This document shows, one piece after another, positions 47,543 to 57,367 of a stretch of DNA of 64,000 nucleotides. Position 1 is the stretch's first letter; each line of letters opens with the position of its first letter. Origin of the DNA: Durusdinium trenchii (taxonomy: Eukaryota > Sar > Dinophyceae > Suessiales > Symbiodiniaceae); contig CAXAMN010008502.1 of the NCBI GenBank assembly GCA_963970005.1, positions 197,925 through 261,924 on the forward strand, given 5' to 3'. The notes under the pieces were generated by a model that had not been told where the DNA came from, made no database searches, and worked only from the letters and a program-made list of their open reading frames with translations. The translations under genes and the position numbers were made by a program.

Positions 47543-50500
47543 ATGGACTCTATCAAAAAAGTCTCTTGTTTTCGTCGCCATCCACCACATCAGAAGCTGC
47601 AAGCAGCTTGCGCTTTCCGAACCCCGCTGAAAACCGGTTGGGCTGAGGGCCATGCCACTAAGCCTGCATGGCCGAGATGGAAACGGACACAAACACTGCA
47701 TGTTCAGGAAGAAATGCACCTTCAAGTTCAGCTGAAAACAGTACATAACTTACATAACAGTAACGCATTTGAGATTTGGAAATTGATCCTCCAATTTCTA
47801 CAGTGCAGCAAGCGACCAACCCACCTGCACATGTTGGAACCACTGCCAAATCGTCCCTGTCCAATGACATGATGCTTCCTCGTCCCTGTCAGACAGAGGA
47901 GTCCATATTCATTTCATGACCGGTGCCTTCGTGACTCGCAGTGTCCTTCTTCGCTTTCTGTCCCCAATCGCTGAGAACCAAAAAGGACATCCACCCCTTC
48001 CAGCCCTTCCAGCGCTTCTCCGCTGACTCGCCTTCTGAGCCGTGCTCCGCGCCACCGAACTGCACCCGTCGCTCCATCTCGCACCCCGAACGGCGGTTCG
48101 AGGGTGGGAAGTGGGATGTGTTCGTGAAAAAGGTACGAGAAAAATGAGATAGGCAATTAGGCCATCGAGATCTATCGAGCCCAAGAGAGAGCAGCACCCA
48201 CCCAACAAGCTTTGGAGGGTGCTGTTGGTCAGCAGATCTGATCTAGTAGAAGCTGCTGTTCTGCTGACTACTTGAAGAAGCTGAAGTTCTGCGACTGGGC
48301 AACCAGAGCAAATCCTTTGTTCGTGACCTAACTCATTAGGTGCTCTGTTGGGGCCTTCCTTTCCCTCCAGTGACCACGTCACAGCAAATGGATCCAAATG
48401 GAAATCTGCGGGAAAGGAAAGGTGAGCCATCACAAGCATTTGGGGTTTTCTAGAAGCTCACGCAGTCCACAAACTCACACAAACCTGTCTATGGAGGAGG
48501 GGGCTGAATCTGAAGCCGTGAAGTGGGCCAAGTGTAATATTGCACAGAGTTGTGATAGACTTCCATAGAGTAAGTTGTAGCTTCCAATAGCCAGCACTCT
48601 GGCTAATCAAACGTCGGTCATCTAGAAGTAGGACTACAATCAAAAAACTCGTCTTGTCACGCTGCTGCTCAAGCCTTTGCCTCACCCGGAGGCAGAGGTA
48701 GCGGATGACTGAGCTGTGCGGCAAATCACCCATTGATGCACTAGACACCTCTTCTGAAAAGCTGAGTTCATTGAATCCCAAAAAAACAACACAGGTGTTT
48801 GCCCATGAGCTATGCACTGCTCGGCAAGCAATGATCATTCGACCCATGCATGCCGGGCGCAGGACTGATTTTGCAAACCAGACGTTTTAGCCTGAATCAT
48901 CAGTACTGGCTGCTCGGGGCACAAGAGTTCCCAGGTGCCGGCTGTGCCGGCTTCAATGGATGCCTTCACAAAAATTGCAACCAAAAATGCAGAGCCAGGA
49001 TCAAAACCTCGTCATATTCAAGGACAACACTGCATGTCGCTGGTGATCATTCCCACCTCAAATCCAAGGTTTTTGACCCTGGCTGGTGCCACTGGGTCAG
49101 GACATGTTTCGCCCCAACCCCGCGAAAACGGTCGGCCGAAAACAGGCGAAAACCTCCCCAAGCGACGGTCGCTGCCTGTCCAGAGACCGAGAGGGCCAAA
49201 GAATTCGGCCGAGCGAAACCGCCCGAATAAAGCCCCGCCGGAATCTTCGTGTCCGAGCGGATGGGCTGCAGCTAGCGCCTGCCGCGCAAAAAGGCGCCTC
49301 GGATGTGCGGGTCGATCGAAGTCGAGGCGTTTTGATAGGCTGTAGAAGCAATACAAATAGTACAATATGACTATATAATTGAAATGCATGTCCTCTTGGT
49401 AGACCAAATCGGGACGGAAGAAAAGCTTCGGTCTGGAACTTCGGATCTTTAGTAATCCTCAAATGAAAGCACCCTGCTTCAGAACACATGACGAGAACAC
49501 TCGGCTTCAGGCCGGTGAATTGCAGTATCCACTTCGTGGGATACCTTCTGTACGAAGTGTTTGTCCACGAATCCTGATCAGAGTCTATTTGCGCAAAGAC
49601 CCGGCAAAAAAAAACTCAGAAACTGCAACAACATGTCACATGTCTATGTTGTAATCTACCTCGGGTTTGACGCCTCAGCTCGTTTTACGAAGCTTGCGTC
49701 AAGTGGGCACTGTTCCTCTCTGATGACTCGCAATAGGCAGTTGCAACTCTTGCAATCGTCCCCATGCCAAAAAAAGAAAAGGCACACCCCACCTCGTGGC
49801 CTAATTGGTCAATTGGGGCCCTCAGGTCTCCTGTCGGCGCATGCCTTGGCGGACTGTCAGAACTGACTGGACAGAGTGAGGCAAAAGGTTACAGGCAACT
49901 TCTGCCTGTCGCTCGCTTCGCTTTTGCCATGCTTGAGGAGCCAGGAAACCATGAAACGTGCGAAAATACGATCAAGGCCCGAGGCACCGTCTTCAGCCGA
50001 ACGGAACACCGATGGATCCAACCGGTGCTTTCGCTGTGTTTCGCTCCCTCTCCGTCCGAACGGCACCGCAGCACCGCTCTTCCCGTTCACAGCGGCCCAG
50101 GGCCCGCGCTTGCAGCTTTGCGACGGGACCTGAAGTAAGGCTTCCCGGGATCCCGGCGCAATTGGCAAAATCACACGAAAAGGCGAGGAGGCCCCTGAAA
50201 ATAGTTTGGGGCCTGATCTGCTTCGTGCTGTCCTTTTTGGATTCCTTCCTCGACGTCGCTCAAGGAGCTGATGCTCCAACACTCTGATGCTCTGGGAGCC
50301 AGGCTCGGCAGTAGCTTCACTGCCGTGGCCATAAAGTTGAAACCTCGCATCCTCACAGCGCGACGGTTTCGACAATGGGTAGGTGTTCATGGGCGCCATC
50401 TGGCCGAATCAGTTTCGGCTGATGGCTGCGATTTCACGTTACAATGACTAGTCAACTAGTCTTGGACGCAGCCTGGACAACATTCTCAATGTACCCTCTG

Positions 50501-50805
50501 AAAACTTGTTGCAGTTACCAGCGTTCATACAAAAAGTTCATCCAGAAATGCTCCATATTGCTCCCCAGAAGGCGGCGCCCAATAGAAACAAGCGTCAGGA
50601 AAGCAGCTCCCAAAAAACGCGTCGCCAACACAGCGAAAAAGCACCGGTCACGGTCATGCTCAGAGCCGGCCCAGCTCTCTCCTCATGCTCAGAGCCGGTC
50701 AAGGTCTTCAAAACCTTCTTAGCTGCCTGATGTCCATGCCTGGTCGAACTGTTGCACTGATCAATGATCAACTGGGGGGATTGTCAAGATCAACCACAGG
50801 TTGAC

Positions 50806-50975
50806 CTTAACAGCCGCCCAGTCATGGCTGCCTGTTCAAGCACTCCGAATGCATTTGCGCACTTCCTTCGCACGACACGCAGACACGCGTCGACGAGCTC
50901 AAAAGGTCCCTCACAGTTCCTTCGCAGTGTGGCCGCCGCAGCTCGAAAGGGGCTTCCAGGCCTTGTGGTACCCAT
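50806..50975 (-). CDS. Putative internal exon, function unknown
   Basis: The minus strand reads GSPFRAAAATLRRNCEGPFE, then LVDACLRVVRRKCANAFGVL and EQAAMTGRLL, ending in an AAG/GTCAAC donor. The texture is that of a helical globular domain and only one frame is open across it. No family recognised. Confidence 0.4.
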
Positions 50976-51252
50976 CTTCCGAAGAAGCCCTGGCCTGAAC
51001 GCTCAACACTCTCAAATCAAAAATACACCATGTCTGACTAAAATCGCAGCAATTCCTGGAGGCCACCCTTCGAACATAGTGAGGATCGCGGAAGTGAATC
51101 TTGACCAATGAACTCCATGGGGAAAGAAAGACGTTGTCCTCAGTCCTCATCTCAGCCCCACGCACTCTGAGGAGTGATCTCGCCAGTTGCACCTGGAGCT
51201 GAAAGGATTTTTACCCCCACTCTGAGAGGACTATATCATCCCATTCAGCCAA

Positions 51253-51330
51253 GAACTAGTAACAAGTGCATCGCTACTAGTAACAAGGGCATCACTACTA
51301 GGAGCAAGGACGCTCCTAGAGTAGGGCCTA
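51253..51330. repeat. CTAG-family mini-repeat (3 short units)
   Basis: Units of about 24 bp: ACTAGTAACAAGTGCATCGCT, ACTAGTAACAAGGGCATCACT, ACTAGGAGCAAGGACGCTCC. They are clearly related to 47424-47542 and to single copies near 35590-35650 and 59990-60020. Confidence 0.85.
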
Positions 51331-52206
51331 GGGGTTCCAGCTGAGCTTGAAAAGTTCCTTCGCCACTATCGCAGGAGTCCGGTCCTATGCATTGACTGTC
51401 AAGTGTCACTACCCATCTCCAGACTCCGCTGACCATTTTGTAGCGAAAGAACCCAGTCTGGTGAGCTTTCCATGCACATTGCTCTTGTCAAAATCGGGAA
51501 GAAACCGATGGACGACCGCCACCGGACTGCCAGGGCGTTGCACACGAATAGCGTCTTGGGCACGGTGGCGCAGATCCATCGCTCCCACCGGCCACCGGCC
51601 ACTGACGCTGTCCCCCCCCCGTTCTCCCGCCGGCCCACGCGCCCTGCAGCTGCCTTCTCCTCCCTCTGCGCCACTGACATGATTTTCACCATCACAGCAG
51701 AGACGTAGACATTGTCGCTCTCATTGCCTTCCATGGGTCATTTTGCTAGCGCAAAAAAAAGTCCTTTTCGTGACCTCTGCAAATGGTCAGGAAGATCATT
51801 CTGGGGATAGAAAATGTCCTATCCATCCTTTGCCCTGAAAACCTCCACCCTAAACAGTGCGAGTGCGGTGACCCAACCGACGTCGAATTCGCACCTACCA
51901 ACGTCACATTGTCCATCAAGGAGTGGAGCAAGCGGCGGCGCTGCTCCCGAGTGCCTGTAAACAGGCTGGCTCTCTTGCTCGGGGACTCAAGCGGCTGGGA
52001 CCCAATGATTCCTCATAGAATCTGGGTCAACTCAGGGCACTCGTGTCAGTGATGGCGGATTCTACCAAGGCCTCTGAGACTTCCACCCCACGCGACCAGA
52101 CTTCTACCATGCTTCTCTCTTGGCATTCATACTGCCATGAAAAAACAGAAAGGATCTCGGCTTCGAAATTGGGAGAAGCATCAAAAACTCAGACATGAAT
52201 GATGGC

Positions 52207-52331
52207 TGTTCTGCTTTAAAGCTTGTACATGTAACACCGACCGACAGCAAAGACAAGCGGACTTTTTAGCAGTCGGTTTGGAACATACTCCTGCCGGCTG
52301 CACCTGGGAGCTTCCCAGGTGCAGACTTCCC
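52207..52331 (-). repeat. Split direct repeat B2 (outer end)
   Basis: 125 bp identical to 52481-52605. It contains a perfect hairpin at 52298-52324 with 12-bp arms (CTGCACCTGGGA/TCCCAGGTGCAG) and a three-base loop. The outer boundary is the TG at 52207-52208, beyond which similarity to the internal copy ends. Confidence 0.95.
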
Positions 52332-52408
52332 GCGAGCGTCGCGGACCCACCTGTGGTTGGGAGCTTCCCACCTGTGCGCAGGTGAGTTTCCGGGAGGGTG
52401 GGGTAGGG
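52332..52408. repeat. 77-bp spacer between B2 and A2, made of hairpins
   Basis: Almost the whole spacer can fold: CCGCGA-GCG-TCGCGG (52330-52344), TGGGA-GCT-TCCCA (52358-52370, same core as the B-repeat hairpin) and CACCTG-TGCG-CAGGTG (52369-52384). It is present once only. Confidence 0.75.
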
Positions 52409-52482
52409 AAAAGGAAATCTCACCTACCCTCGAACCTAACAAGCGGAAACGCAAAACACGGTCATGACAAGTCATGAGTGTG
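52409..52482 (-). repeat. Split direct repeat A2 (internal)
   Basis: 74 bp identical to A1 (59379-59452). It contains two TCATGA palindromes (near 52462 and 52472) just before the TG at 52481-52482 that it shares with B1. The A2/B1 junction is what a circularised element would have at its joint. Confidence 0.95.
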
Positions 52483-52605
52483 TTCTGCTTTAAAGCTTGT
52501 ACATGTAACACCGACCGACAGCAAAGACAAGCGGACTTTTTAGCAGTCGGTTTGGAACATACTCCTGCCGGCTGCACCTGGGAGCTTCCCAGGTGCAGAC
52601 TTCCC
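52481..52605 (-). repeat. Split direct repeat B1 (internal)
   Basis: 125 bp identical to B2. It overlaps A2 by the TG dinucleotide at 52481-52482 and ends 8 bp from the stop codon of the polymerase ORF. The 12-bp-arm hairpin is at 52572-52598. Confidence 0.95.
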
Positions 52606-52613
52606 ATTCTCAG

Positions 52614-55600
52614 TCAGGATTTCCAACGACTGAAGTATTTCTTGGCCTTCCTCCTAGTGAGGTCCAACTTCGGCTTCTCTTTGTTCTTCTTTACTTTGTG
52701 GTCCTTGATCTCGTTGAAGAGCTTCTCACTGCTTTGCAGTAGGTCATCCATGACATGCCACTTCAACTCCTCTTCTATCACTGCCTCCCTTCTTTGGGGA
52801 TCAAATGAACTGAAGTCCTCATTCGTCAAGGCGTCTGCCAAAGTGTTACCATCCCTTCTCACCCATGTGAGTGTAGCAAAGGCGTCGCACCTTCGCAGTG
52901 TCTCTGCCACCTCAATCACCAAAATGGTGATTGGGTACTTCGTAGAAAGGCCTTTCTGGAGTATGAAGGAATTGCCCTTGTTGTCGGTGAACGCTTCAGC
53001 CCTCACCTCGGCTGTGTCACCAGCCTTCTTCAACCACAACTTCAGGGCAATGAGGGTCGCCAGGAGCTCCAATGCTGCAATCACTCTCTTGGGGTTTTTG
53101 CCCCTGTAAAGCAGCCAGGGGGCGCTCACTTCTGTCACCTGTAGCGAAAACCAGCGACACTTCATGCTGTCCTCACACTCCTCAAGCCAGCCTCCAACCC
53201 ATGCTGCCTGCTCTGTTGCTTTCGCGTCCGTCCAGATTCTCACTGTACCGGAACCTGATGCTGGAGGCTTCTTGACTACCTCCATGTGACCCCCGGTCTT
53301 GAGCCTCTGTGCCACCCAGTCTAGGATGAATTGCACAGCCCAAGGGATGGTCATTGCACCCTTGTTGGCTTGGATCGCTGAGGCCCAGGCGTACAATGGC
53401 CCGAGCAGGGGCTTCTCCCACGGCAGCGCCAAAGCCGAAAAGCCCAGCCTCCCAAGTCCAGCTGAAAACTCACGGAAAGTGACCTCTTTTCTCTCCCTCA
53501 AGGAGCCAATCCAATCAACAAGCCAGCTCGCTCTCCTCAAGGAAAGGCCCATGGAGAAAGCACTGTAATCCGTGGTGAGTCCAATCCATTCTGTAACGAT
53601 GCCACCCCTCTGTTTTGCCCACTTGAACGGTGCACCAAGGGAAGCCATCACAGAATAGGCCAACACACCACCGATGCGTCCCCGACGCCCTATCGTCAAC
53701 ACCTCAAGATCATCCGCGTAAAGCAGCATGTCATTCGGAAAGAAGTCACCCAACACCCAATAGACAAGCCTCATCAACGCTGCACTCAACCTTGCCCACC
53801 AGTAGGGTGTCGATGCCACTCCGAAAGTGCCAACTCTGTTCACATAAACTGTACTTGAACTGGTGGAAGAACCTTGCTCCTCCACACAATACTTGAACCT
53901 CCGGTGAGCCTTTGCGAAGTCACCCACCAGAGAAAGGACAGCAACCCGGCCAGCCTCATACTCCTCCAGAAGAGCGCGCTTCTCCCTGGGCCCCGGCATT
54001 CGGACCTTGTCCTTGCACTTGATCCGATGGTTCACCATGACACCATGTGTGCCATCATGAATCACTCTCTTCTTCCCGGTCAACTCATCCTCCACCAGCG
54101 CCGCTAGGGCTGCCACTGCCCTGTCCTTCCCGAAGGTCTCTATGAACTCCGCCTCATCCATCTTCAGCATGAGCGCTTCAGCCACCTCCTGCTCCAGGTG
54201 TTCCGTCAGGTACCTCTCATGTTCCGCCGCCGAGGCATAGTTGTCCTTCTGCCATGCCGCATTGCCCCAATCGTCTCCGTCGAGGCTCCACTTCATCTGC
54301 TCCTCAAAGATCTCTGGTGTCCGTGGAAGGTCGTTGATAACCCCCAAAGGCAAGCCGGTCTTCGCCTGCTCTAAGAACCCCCAATCCGGGTCCCCTGCCT
54401 TCTCCAGGATGCATTTCATGAGGTCCAGGAAGAACGGCTGTCCCGCCTCCGGTTGCTCCTGCTTCGGAATGCCCAGACACTCGGCCAGCATTTGCCTGAT
54501 CTCCTCTAAAAAGCCCTCCTCTCGGACCAGTTGAAATGCATCGCCGCCTCTCGCCATCCGGAAAGCTTCCTTCTCGACCTCCTCAACACTCCCCAAACGT
54601 CTGACTGCGGCCAGCAGGATTCTATGCCTCAGTGCCCTCCATTCTCTTCCAACCAACTCTTTTCTCTCCCCCTGGGGCCATCTCCCCGGGGACGCCAAAC
54701 CTCCTCCATCATGAAAAGGTGCCTCCATGCCCTTCCATCTACACGCCCTCGGGGGACCGTGCCCCCCCGGAACCAGTGGTTTCATCGGATCAACTCCACC
54801 TCCAGCGCCTTGACCGCTCCTTGGTCGCTTCGCCATAGATTGGTCGCCCTGGCCAACTTCAAGCTTCCTCTTCTTCAATGCTGAAGTAGGTGTCTCATCC
54901 CCCCCGTTCCACTCTTGCATGAAGGAGATGAGAATGGCTTCAGCTGTCCATTTGCAGAGTGCTGGAGGCCATGCTGCTGACTTTGCTGTACGAAAAACCC
55001 CCCCTGCTTTCCCGATCAGAGGGGCGCCCCCTGATTGCCTAGGAAGAGGTCCCTCGTACCAGCCCTGAGCATCAAACTGTGGAATACCTGAATGCATTGC
55101 TGGATGAAGAGGTGCAAACATGCGCATCAGGAATCTTGTAGGTTTTGGTGACTCTGTACCAAACTCTGACTGAGCAAATACCACTGTCTTCACACCTGGG
55201 ATCTGCAACAACTGTTGAAACTGTGCAAACTGCCACATAGACGCCGGTTGATGCCCCGGAATCCTCTCATATTTGGTCCTCCCGAGGTCCTCTGGTTGCT
55301 CCATCAAACCGACACGTTGCTTGCATGCAAACTGACGCTTCAATGCTTCAAATGAAAAGTCAGCTAAGATTGTTCCAAATTCTGCCTTGTGAAATCGCTC
55401 TGCCCTATTCCACGGAAAACCCCTCGGGTATGTCGAGCTCCTCAATGGGAAAGGCCCCAAATCATTCGCCCACACTGCTCTCGAAAAGGTAGAACAGGGC
55501 GGCGTCACAATAACAGCATAGTAGATGCCTTGAGCAATCAACTGCAGCCACTTCTTCTGTACAGAAGGGATTGTAAAATCCGATCGACGATCAGACTGGA

Positions 55601-55712
55601 TGTCCAACTCAGTGATCTCCACCTGAACACCCTTTCGTTGTGCCAGCTTTCGAAGAAACCACGCCACGGAGTTCCTGCGCTTCTTCCCCGAAAACACGTA
55701 GAGGACTTTCAA
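52614..55712 (-). CDS. Methyltransferase-like / reverse transcriptase / RNase H polyprotein
   Basis: 1,031 codons from the Leu codon at 55712. Residues 1-250: a methyltransferase-like domain with LYVFSG (4-9), TPPCSTFSRA (70-79, like the PPC-x-x-FS catalytic loop of C5 DNA methyltransferases) and LMEQPEDLG (136-144, where C5 enzymes have an EN(V/P) motif). Residues 280-298: basic KKRKLE and KRPR, nuclear-localisation-like. RT: KRVIHDGTHG (548-557), GDFAKAHRRF (Asp598), FGVASTPYWW (630-639), YADD (665-668). RNase H: Asp829, Glu882, Asp910, Asp960. The frame is the same as Gag, separated by one UGA, and there is no in-frame ATG before residue 137, so the N-terminal domain needs stop readthrough or a non-AUG start. 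It copies the element RNA; the methyltransferase activity is inferred. Confidence 0.85.
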   Translation of the reverse strand: MKVLYVFSGKKRRNSVAWFLRKLAQRKGVQVEITELDIQSDRRSDFTIPSVQKKWLQLIAQGIYYAVIVTPPCSTFSRAVWANDLGPFPLRSSTYPRGFPWNRAERFHKAEFGTILADFSFEALKRQFACKQRVGLMEQPEDLGRTKYERIPGHQPASMWQFAQFQQLLQIPGVKTVVFAQSEFGTESPKPTRFLMRMFAPLHPAMHSGIPQFDAQGWYEGPLPRQSGGAPLIGKAGGVFRTAKSAAWPPALCKWTAEAILISFMQEWNGGDETPTSALKKRKLEVGQGDQSMAKRPRSGQGAGGGVDPMKPLVPGGHGPPRACRWKGMEAPFHDGGGLASPGRWPQGERKELVGREWRALRHRILLAAVRRLGSVEEVEKEAFRMARGGDAFQLVREEGFLEEIRQMLAECLGIPKQEQPEAGQPFFLDLMKCILEKAGDPDWGFLEQAKTGLPLGVINDLPRTPEIFEEQMKWSLDGDDWGNAAWQKDNYASAAEHERYLTEHLEQEVAEALMLKMDEAEFIETFGKDRAVAALAALVEDELTGKKRVIHDGTHGVMVNHRIKCKDKVRMPGPREKRALLEEYEAGRVAVLSLVGDFAKAHRRFKYCVEEQGSSTSSSTVYVNRVGTFGVASTPYWWARLSAALMRLVYWVLGDFFPNDMLLYADDLEVLTIGRRGRIGGVLAYSVMASLGAPFKWAKQRGGIVTEWIGLTTDYSAFSMGLSLRRASWLVDWIGSLRERKEVTFREFSAGLGRLGFSALALPWEKPLLGPLYAWASAIQANKGAMTIPWAVQFILDWVAQRLKTGGHMEVVKKPPASGSGTVRIWTDAKATEQAAWVGGWLEECEDSMKCRWFSLQVTEVSAPWLLYRGKNPKRVIAALELLATLIALKLWLKKAGDTAEVRAEAFTDNKGNSFILQKGLSTKYPITILVIEVAETLRRCDAFATLTWVRRDGNTLADALTNEDFSSFDPQRREAVIEEELKWHVMDDLLQSSEKLFNEIKDHKVKKNKEKPKLDLTRRKAKKYFSRWKS

Positions 55713-55726
55713 AGGTCCTCATTTTG
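55706..55726 (-). promoter_or_regulatory. Candidate UGA readthrough site with hairpin (Gag-Pol junction)
   Basis: In coding direction the junction reads GCA AAA TGA GGA CCT TTG AAA GTC CTC. GAGGAC and GTCCTC form a 6-bp stem around an 8-base loop, beginning inside the stop codon. Gag and Pol are in one frame. The stem and the lack of a downstream initiator suggest programmed readthrough or reinitiation; not proven. Confidence 0.5.
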
Positions 55727-56984
55727 CCCCGTCTGTGTCGGGAGCTGCCGCCTCCTTCCTGTTCTTTGCATTGCATTCGTAGAGGGGGTGTTTCTCACTG
55801 AAACATATTCCGCACACATGGCGGTACTTGCATTTGGCCATCTTGCACTTCTCCCCCGGGGTGTTGTACCTGAAGCAGATCAAATCTCCTTCAGGTGTAT
55901 GCGTGGCACAATGCGGACTCCCGCTTTTTCCTTTGCCCTTCTTCGCCTTGCCTTTTTCCTTGCCTTTGCTACCCTTCTCGACTGCCTGCCACTTGTTGGT
56001 TGGCTGTTCTCTCCATGGCGGTGTAGGCCTCTTCGCATACAATGCCAAAGGTGTCGTGAAGTTCCTCTCCTTCACTGTTGCATCCTTCCATGCTGTCTTG
56101 AGTGCCACTGTCAAGGGCTTACCCTCTGTGTTGGTGATCTTCACCGCCTGCTTCCGGATGGCCCGCTCGTATGCGATGATCAACTTCCATGGTGGAGCAG
56201 CAAAGGTCTGGCCCTCCGCATCCTTTGCACTGAGCCCATATACGTAGTCCCCCAGGAGGTAATCCTTGTACTGCTCAATCGTCTCCTCCCAGGCCCCCTG
56301 CAGCTCATGCCTATTCGAATGCTTCAGTGAGATCATGACCATCGCATTCTTCCAGATCGTCAAGCGGCGTCTGAGTTCTTCAGCGTTCGCCGGTTCAGGC
56401 ACTTTTGTCGATGCCTTGCGCATGGCCAATCGGCCCTTGGAGTCCCAAATGGGCACGACCCCATCGGGCTCGATTTCTTCTTTTGATACTACTTCTGTAA
56501 GCTCCTCAGCCCGGTATTCGCCACTTTCAACCTCTGCCAATTTCTTCTCAACGAATTCTTTCGAGGGATATATCTTATCCTCCAGGTGGCCATACTTCTT
56601 CTCCAGTGCTGAGCGCATTGCCGCCCATTCCCCTGCCACCACTGGCCTGGCCCACTGAGACGTGTCGTACTCTGCGTCTACCTCCGCAGCTCTCTGGCTC
56701 CTTGTCTTTGCATTGCTGAAGGCACATGTGATTGCCGCCACTTGTACCCGCTCCTCCAGTGACCTGTCTGAATCCAGCTCCCAATGCTCCTTGAGGACCG
56801 TGGCCAGGTCATCCCTATCTTTTGCAAAATTTGACAGCTTCTCCAATGTTGTAACACCATGATGAAAGAAGAGCTTCTGATTGTCAACACTCACCTCATG
56901 CCTCGAGAAGAGGTATTTGATGTCGGTGCCTGCTAGTTCTAGTGCTTTGCTCCCTTCAGCCTCCGAGATGGCTGCACGCGGCAT
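55719..56984 (-). CDS. Gag-like nucleocapsid protein with zinc knuckle
   Basis: 421 codons from ATG at 56984 (MPRAAISEAEGSKALEL); the open frame continues 5' for about 40 codons without another ATG, so this start is preferred. The N-terminal two thirds is helical and featureless. Residues 337-355 are a Lys/Gly tract (KGKEKGKAKKGKGKSG). A C-x9-C-x4-C-x3-H finger (370-389) and a classical retroviral CCHC knuckle C-x2-C-x4-H-x4-C (391-404, CGICFSEKHPLYEC) follow. It should package the element RNA. It ends DGAK-UGA, in frame with the polymerase that follows. Confidence 0.85.
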   Translation of the reverse strand: MPRAAISEAEGSKALELAGTDIKYLFSRHEVSVDNQKLFFHHGVTTLEKLSNFAKDRDDLATVLKEHWELDSDRSLEERVQVAAITCAFSNAKTRSQRAAEVDAEYDTSQWARPVVAGEWAAMRSALEKKYGHLEDKIYPSKEFVEKKLAEVESGEYRAEELTEVVSKEEIEPDGVVPIWDSKGRLAMRKASTKVPEPANAEELRRRLTIWKNAMVMISLKHSNRHELQGAWEETIEQYKDYLLGDYVYGLSAKDAEGQTFAAPPWKLIIAYERAIRKQAVKITNTEGKPLTVALKTAWKDATVKERNFTTPLALYAKRPTPPWREQPTNKWQAVEKGSKGKEKGKAKKGKGKSGSPHCATHTPEGDLICFRYNTPGEKCKMAKCKYRHVCGICFSEKHPLYECNAKNRKEAAAPDTDGAK

Positions 56985-57367
56985 GTCAAGCGCCCACCGG
57001 TGAGCGCCCCCCGCCCCGCCTGTCTGAACCAGAACAGGTTTCAAAGCACGCGATGCTTCTTATGGACACAGCTTTGCCCACCTTCGTGCATGCTATGCAC
57101 TGTTCCGCTCACATGCGATGTGAAAAACTCTATCGGTCTGTGGTGCGCCCAGCCTTCTCCTCCACTGGTAATGGCACTGCGCTTGCTGCGCTCCGCCCCC
57201 AAGCCTGAGCGGCTCGCTCGGCTCAGGGTTGCCTTTACTCCTACCAGTGGCCTCCGCTAGATGCGATCTAGCCCTCCCTCGTGCTGCGGCACGAACCCTT
57301 CCCTGGGTGCGACCCAGGTTATCCTCCCTATGCAGCTACCCCTTGATGCGGCTCAGACGACTCCTTT
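56985..57367 (-). promoter_or_regulatory. Hairpin-rich spacer between recombinase and Gag ORFs
   Basis: 383 bp without a credible gene. In coding direction it can form CCTGGGT-CGC-ACCCAGG (57318-57302), CGTGC-CGCA-GCACG (57293-57280), GCTAGAT-CGC-ATCTAGC (57272-57256), a long stem CCACTGGTA/TACCAGTGG (57250/57162) enclosing CCTGAGC/GCTCAGG (57227-57204), CACAT-CGC-ATGTG (57122-57110) and GTGCAT-AGC-ATGCAC (57100-57086). It could direct internal initiation on Gag, RNA packaging or recombinase binding. Confidence 0.6.

Larger units (their letters stand above)
45019..52200. other. Region of exon-like patches and CTAG mini-repeats
   Basis: I name no gene here. Better minus-strand exon candidates are at 46620-46700 (RRRQTFLLGDALEVTVAVDV), 47073-47162 and 50806-50975 (the last two listed separately). 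CpG-rich patches lie near 45190-45330, 49100-49330 and 49980-50130. GT microsatellite 44761-44780 lies just inside the TPI intron. Repeats of the CTAG family occur at 47424-47542 and 51253-51330. A 26-bp-spaced duplication CATGCTCAGAGCCGG lies at 50654-50698. Confidence 0.45.
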
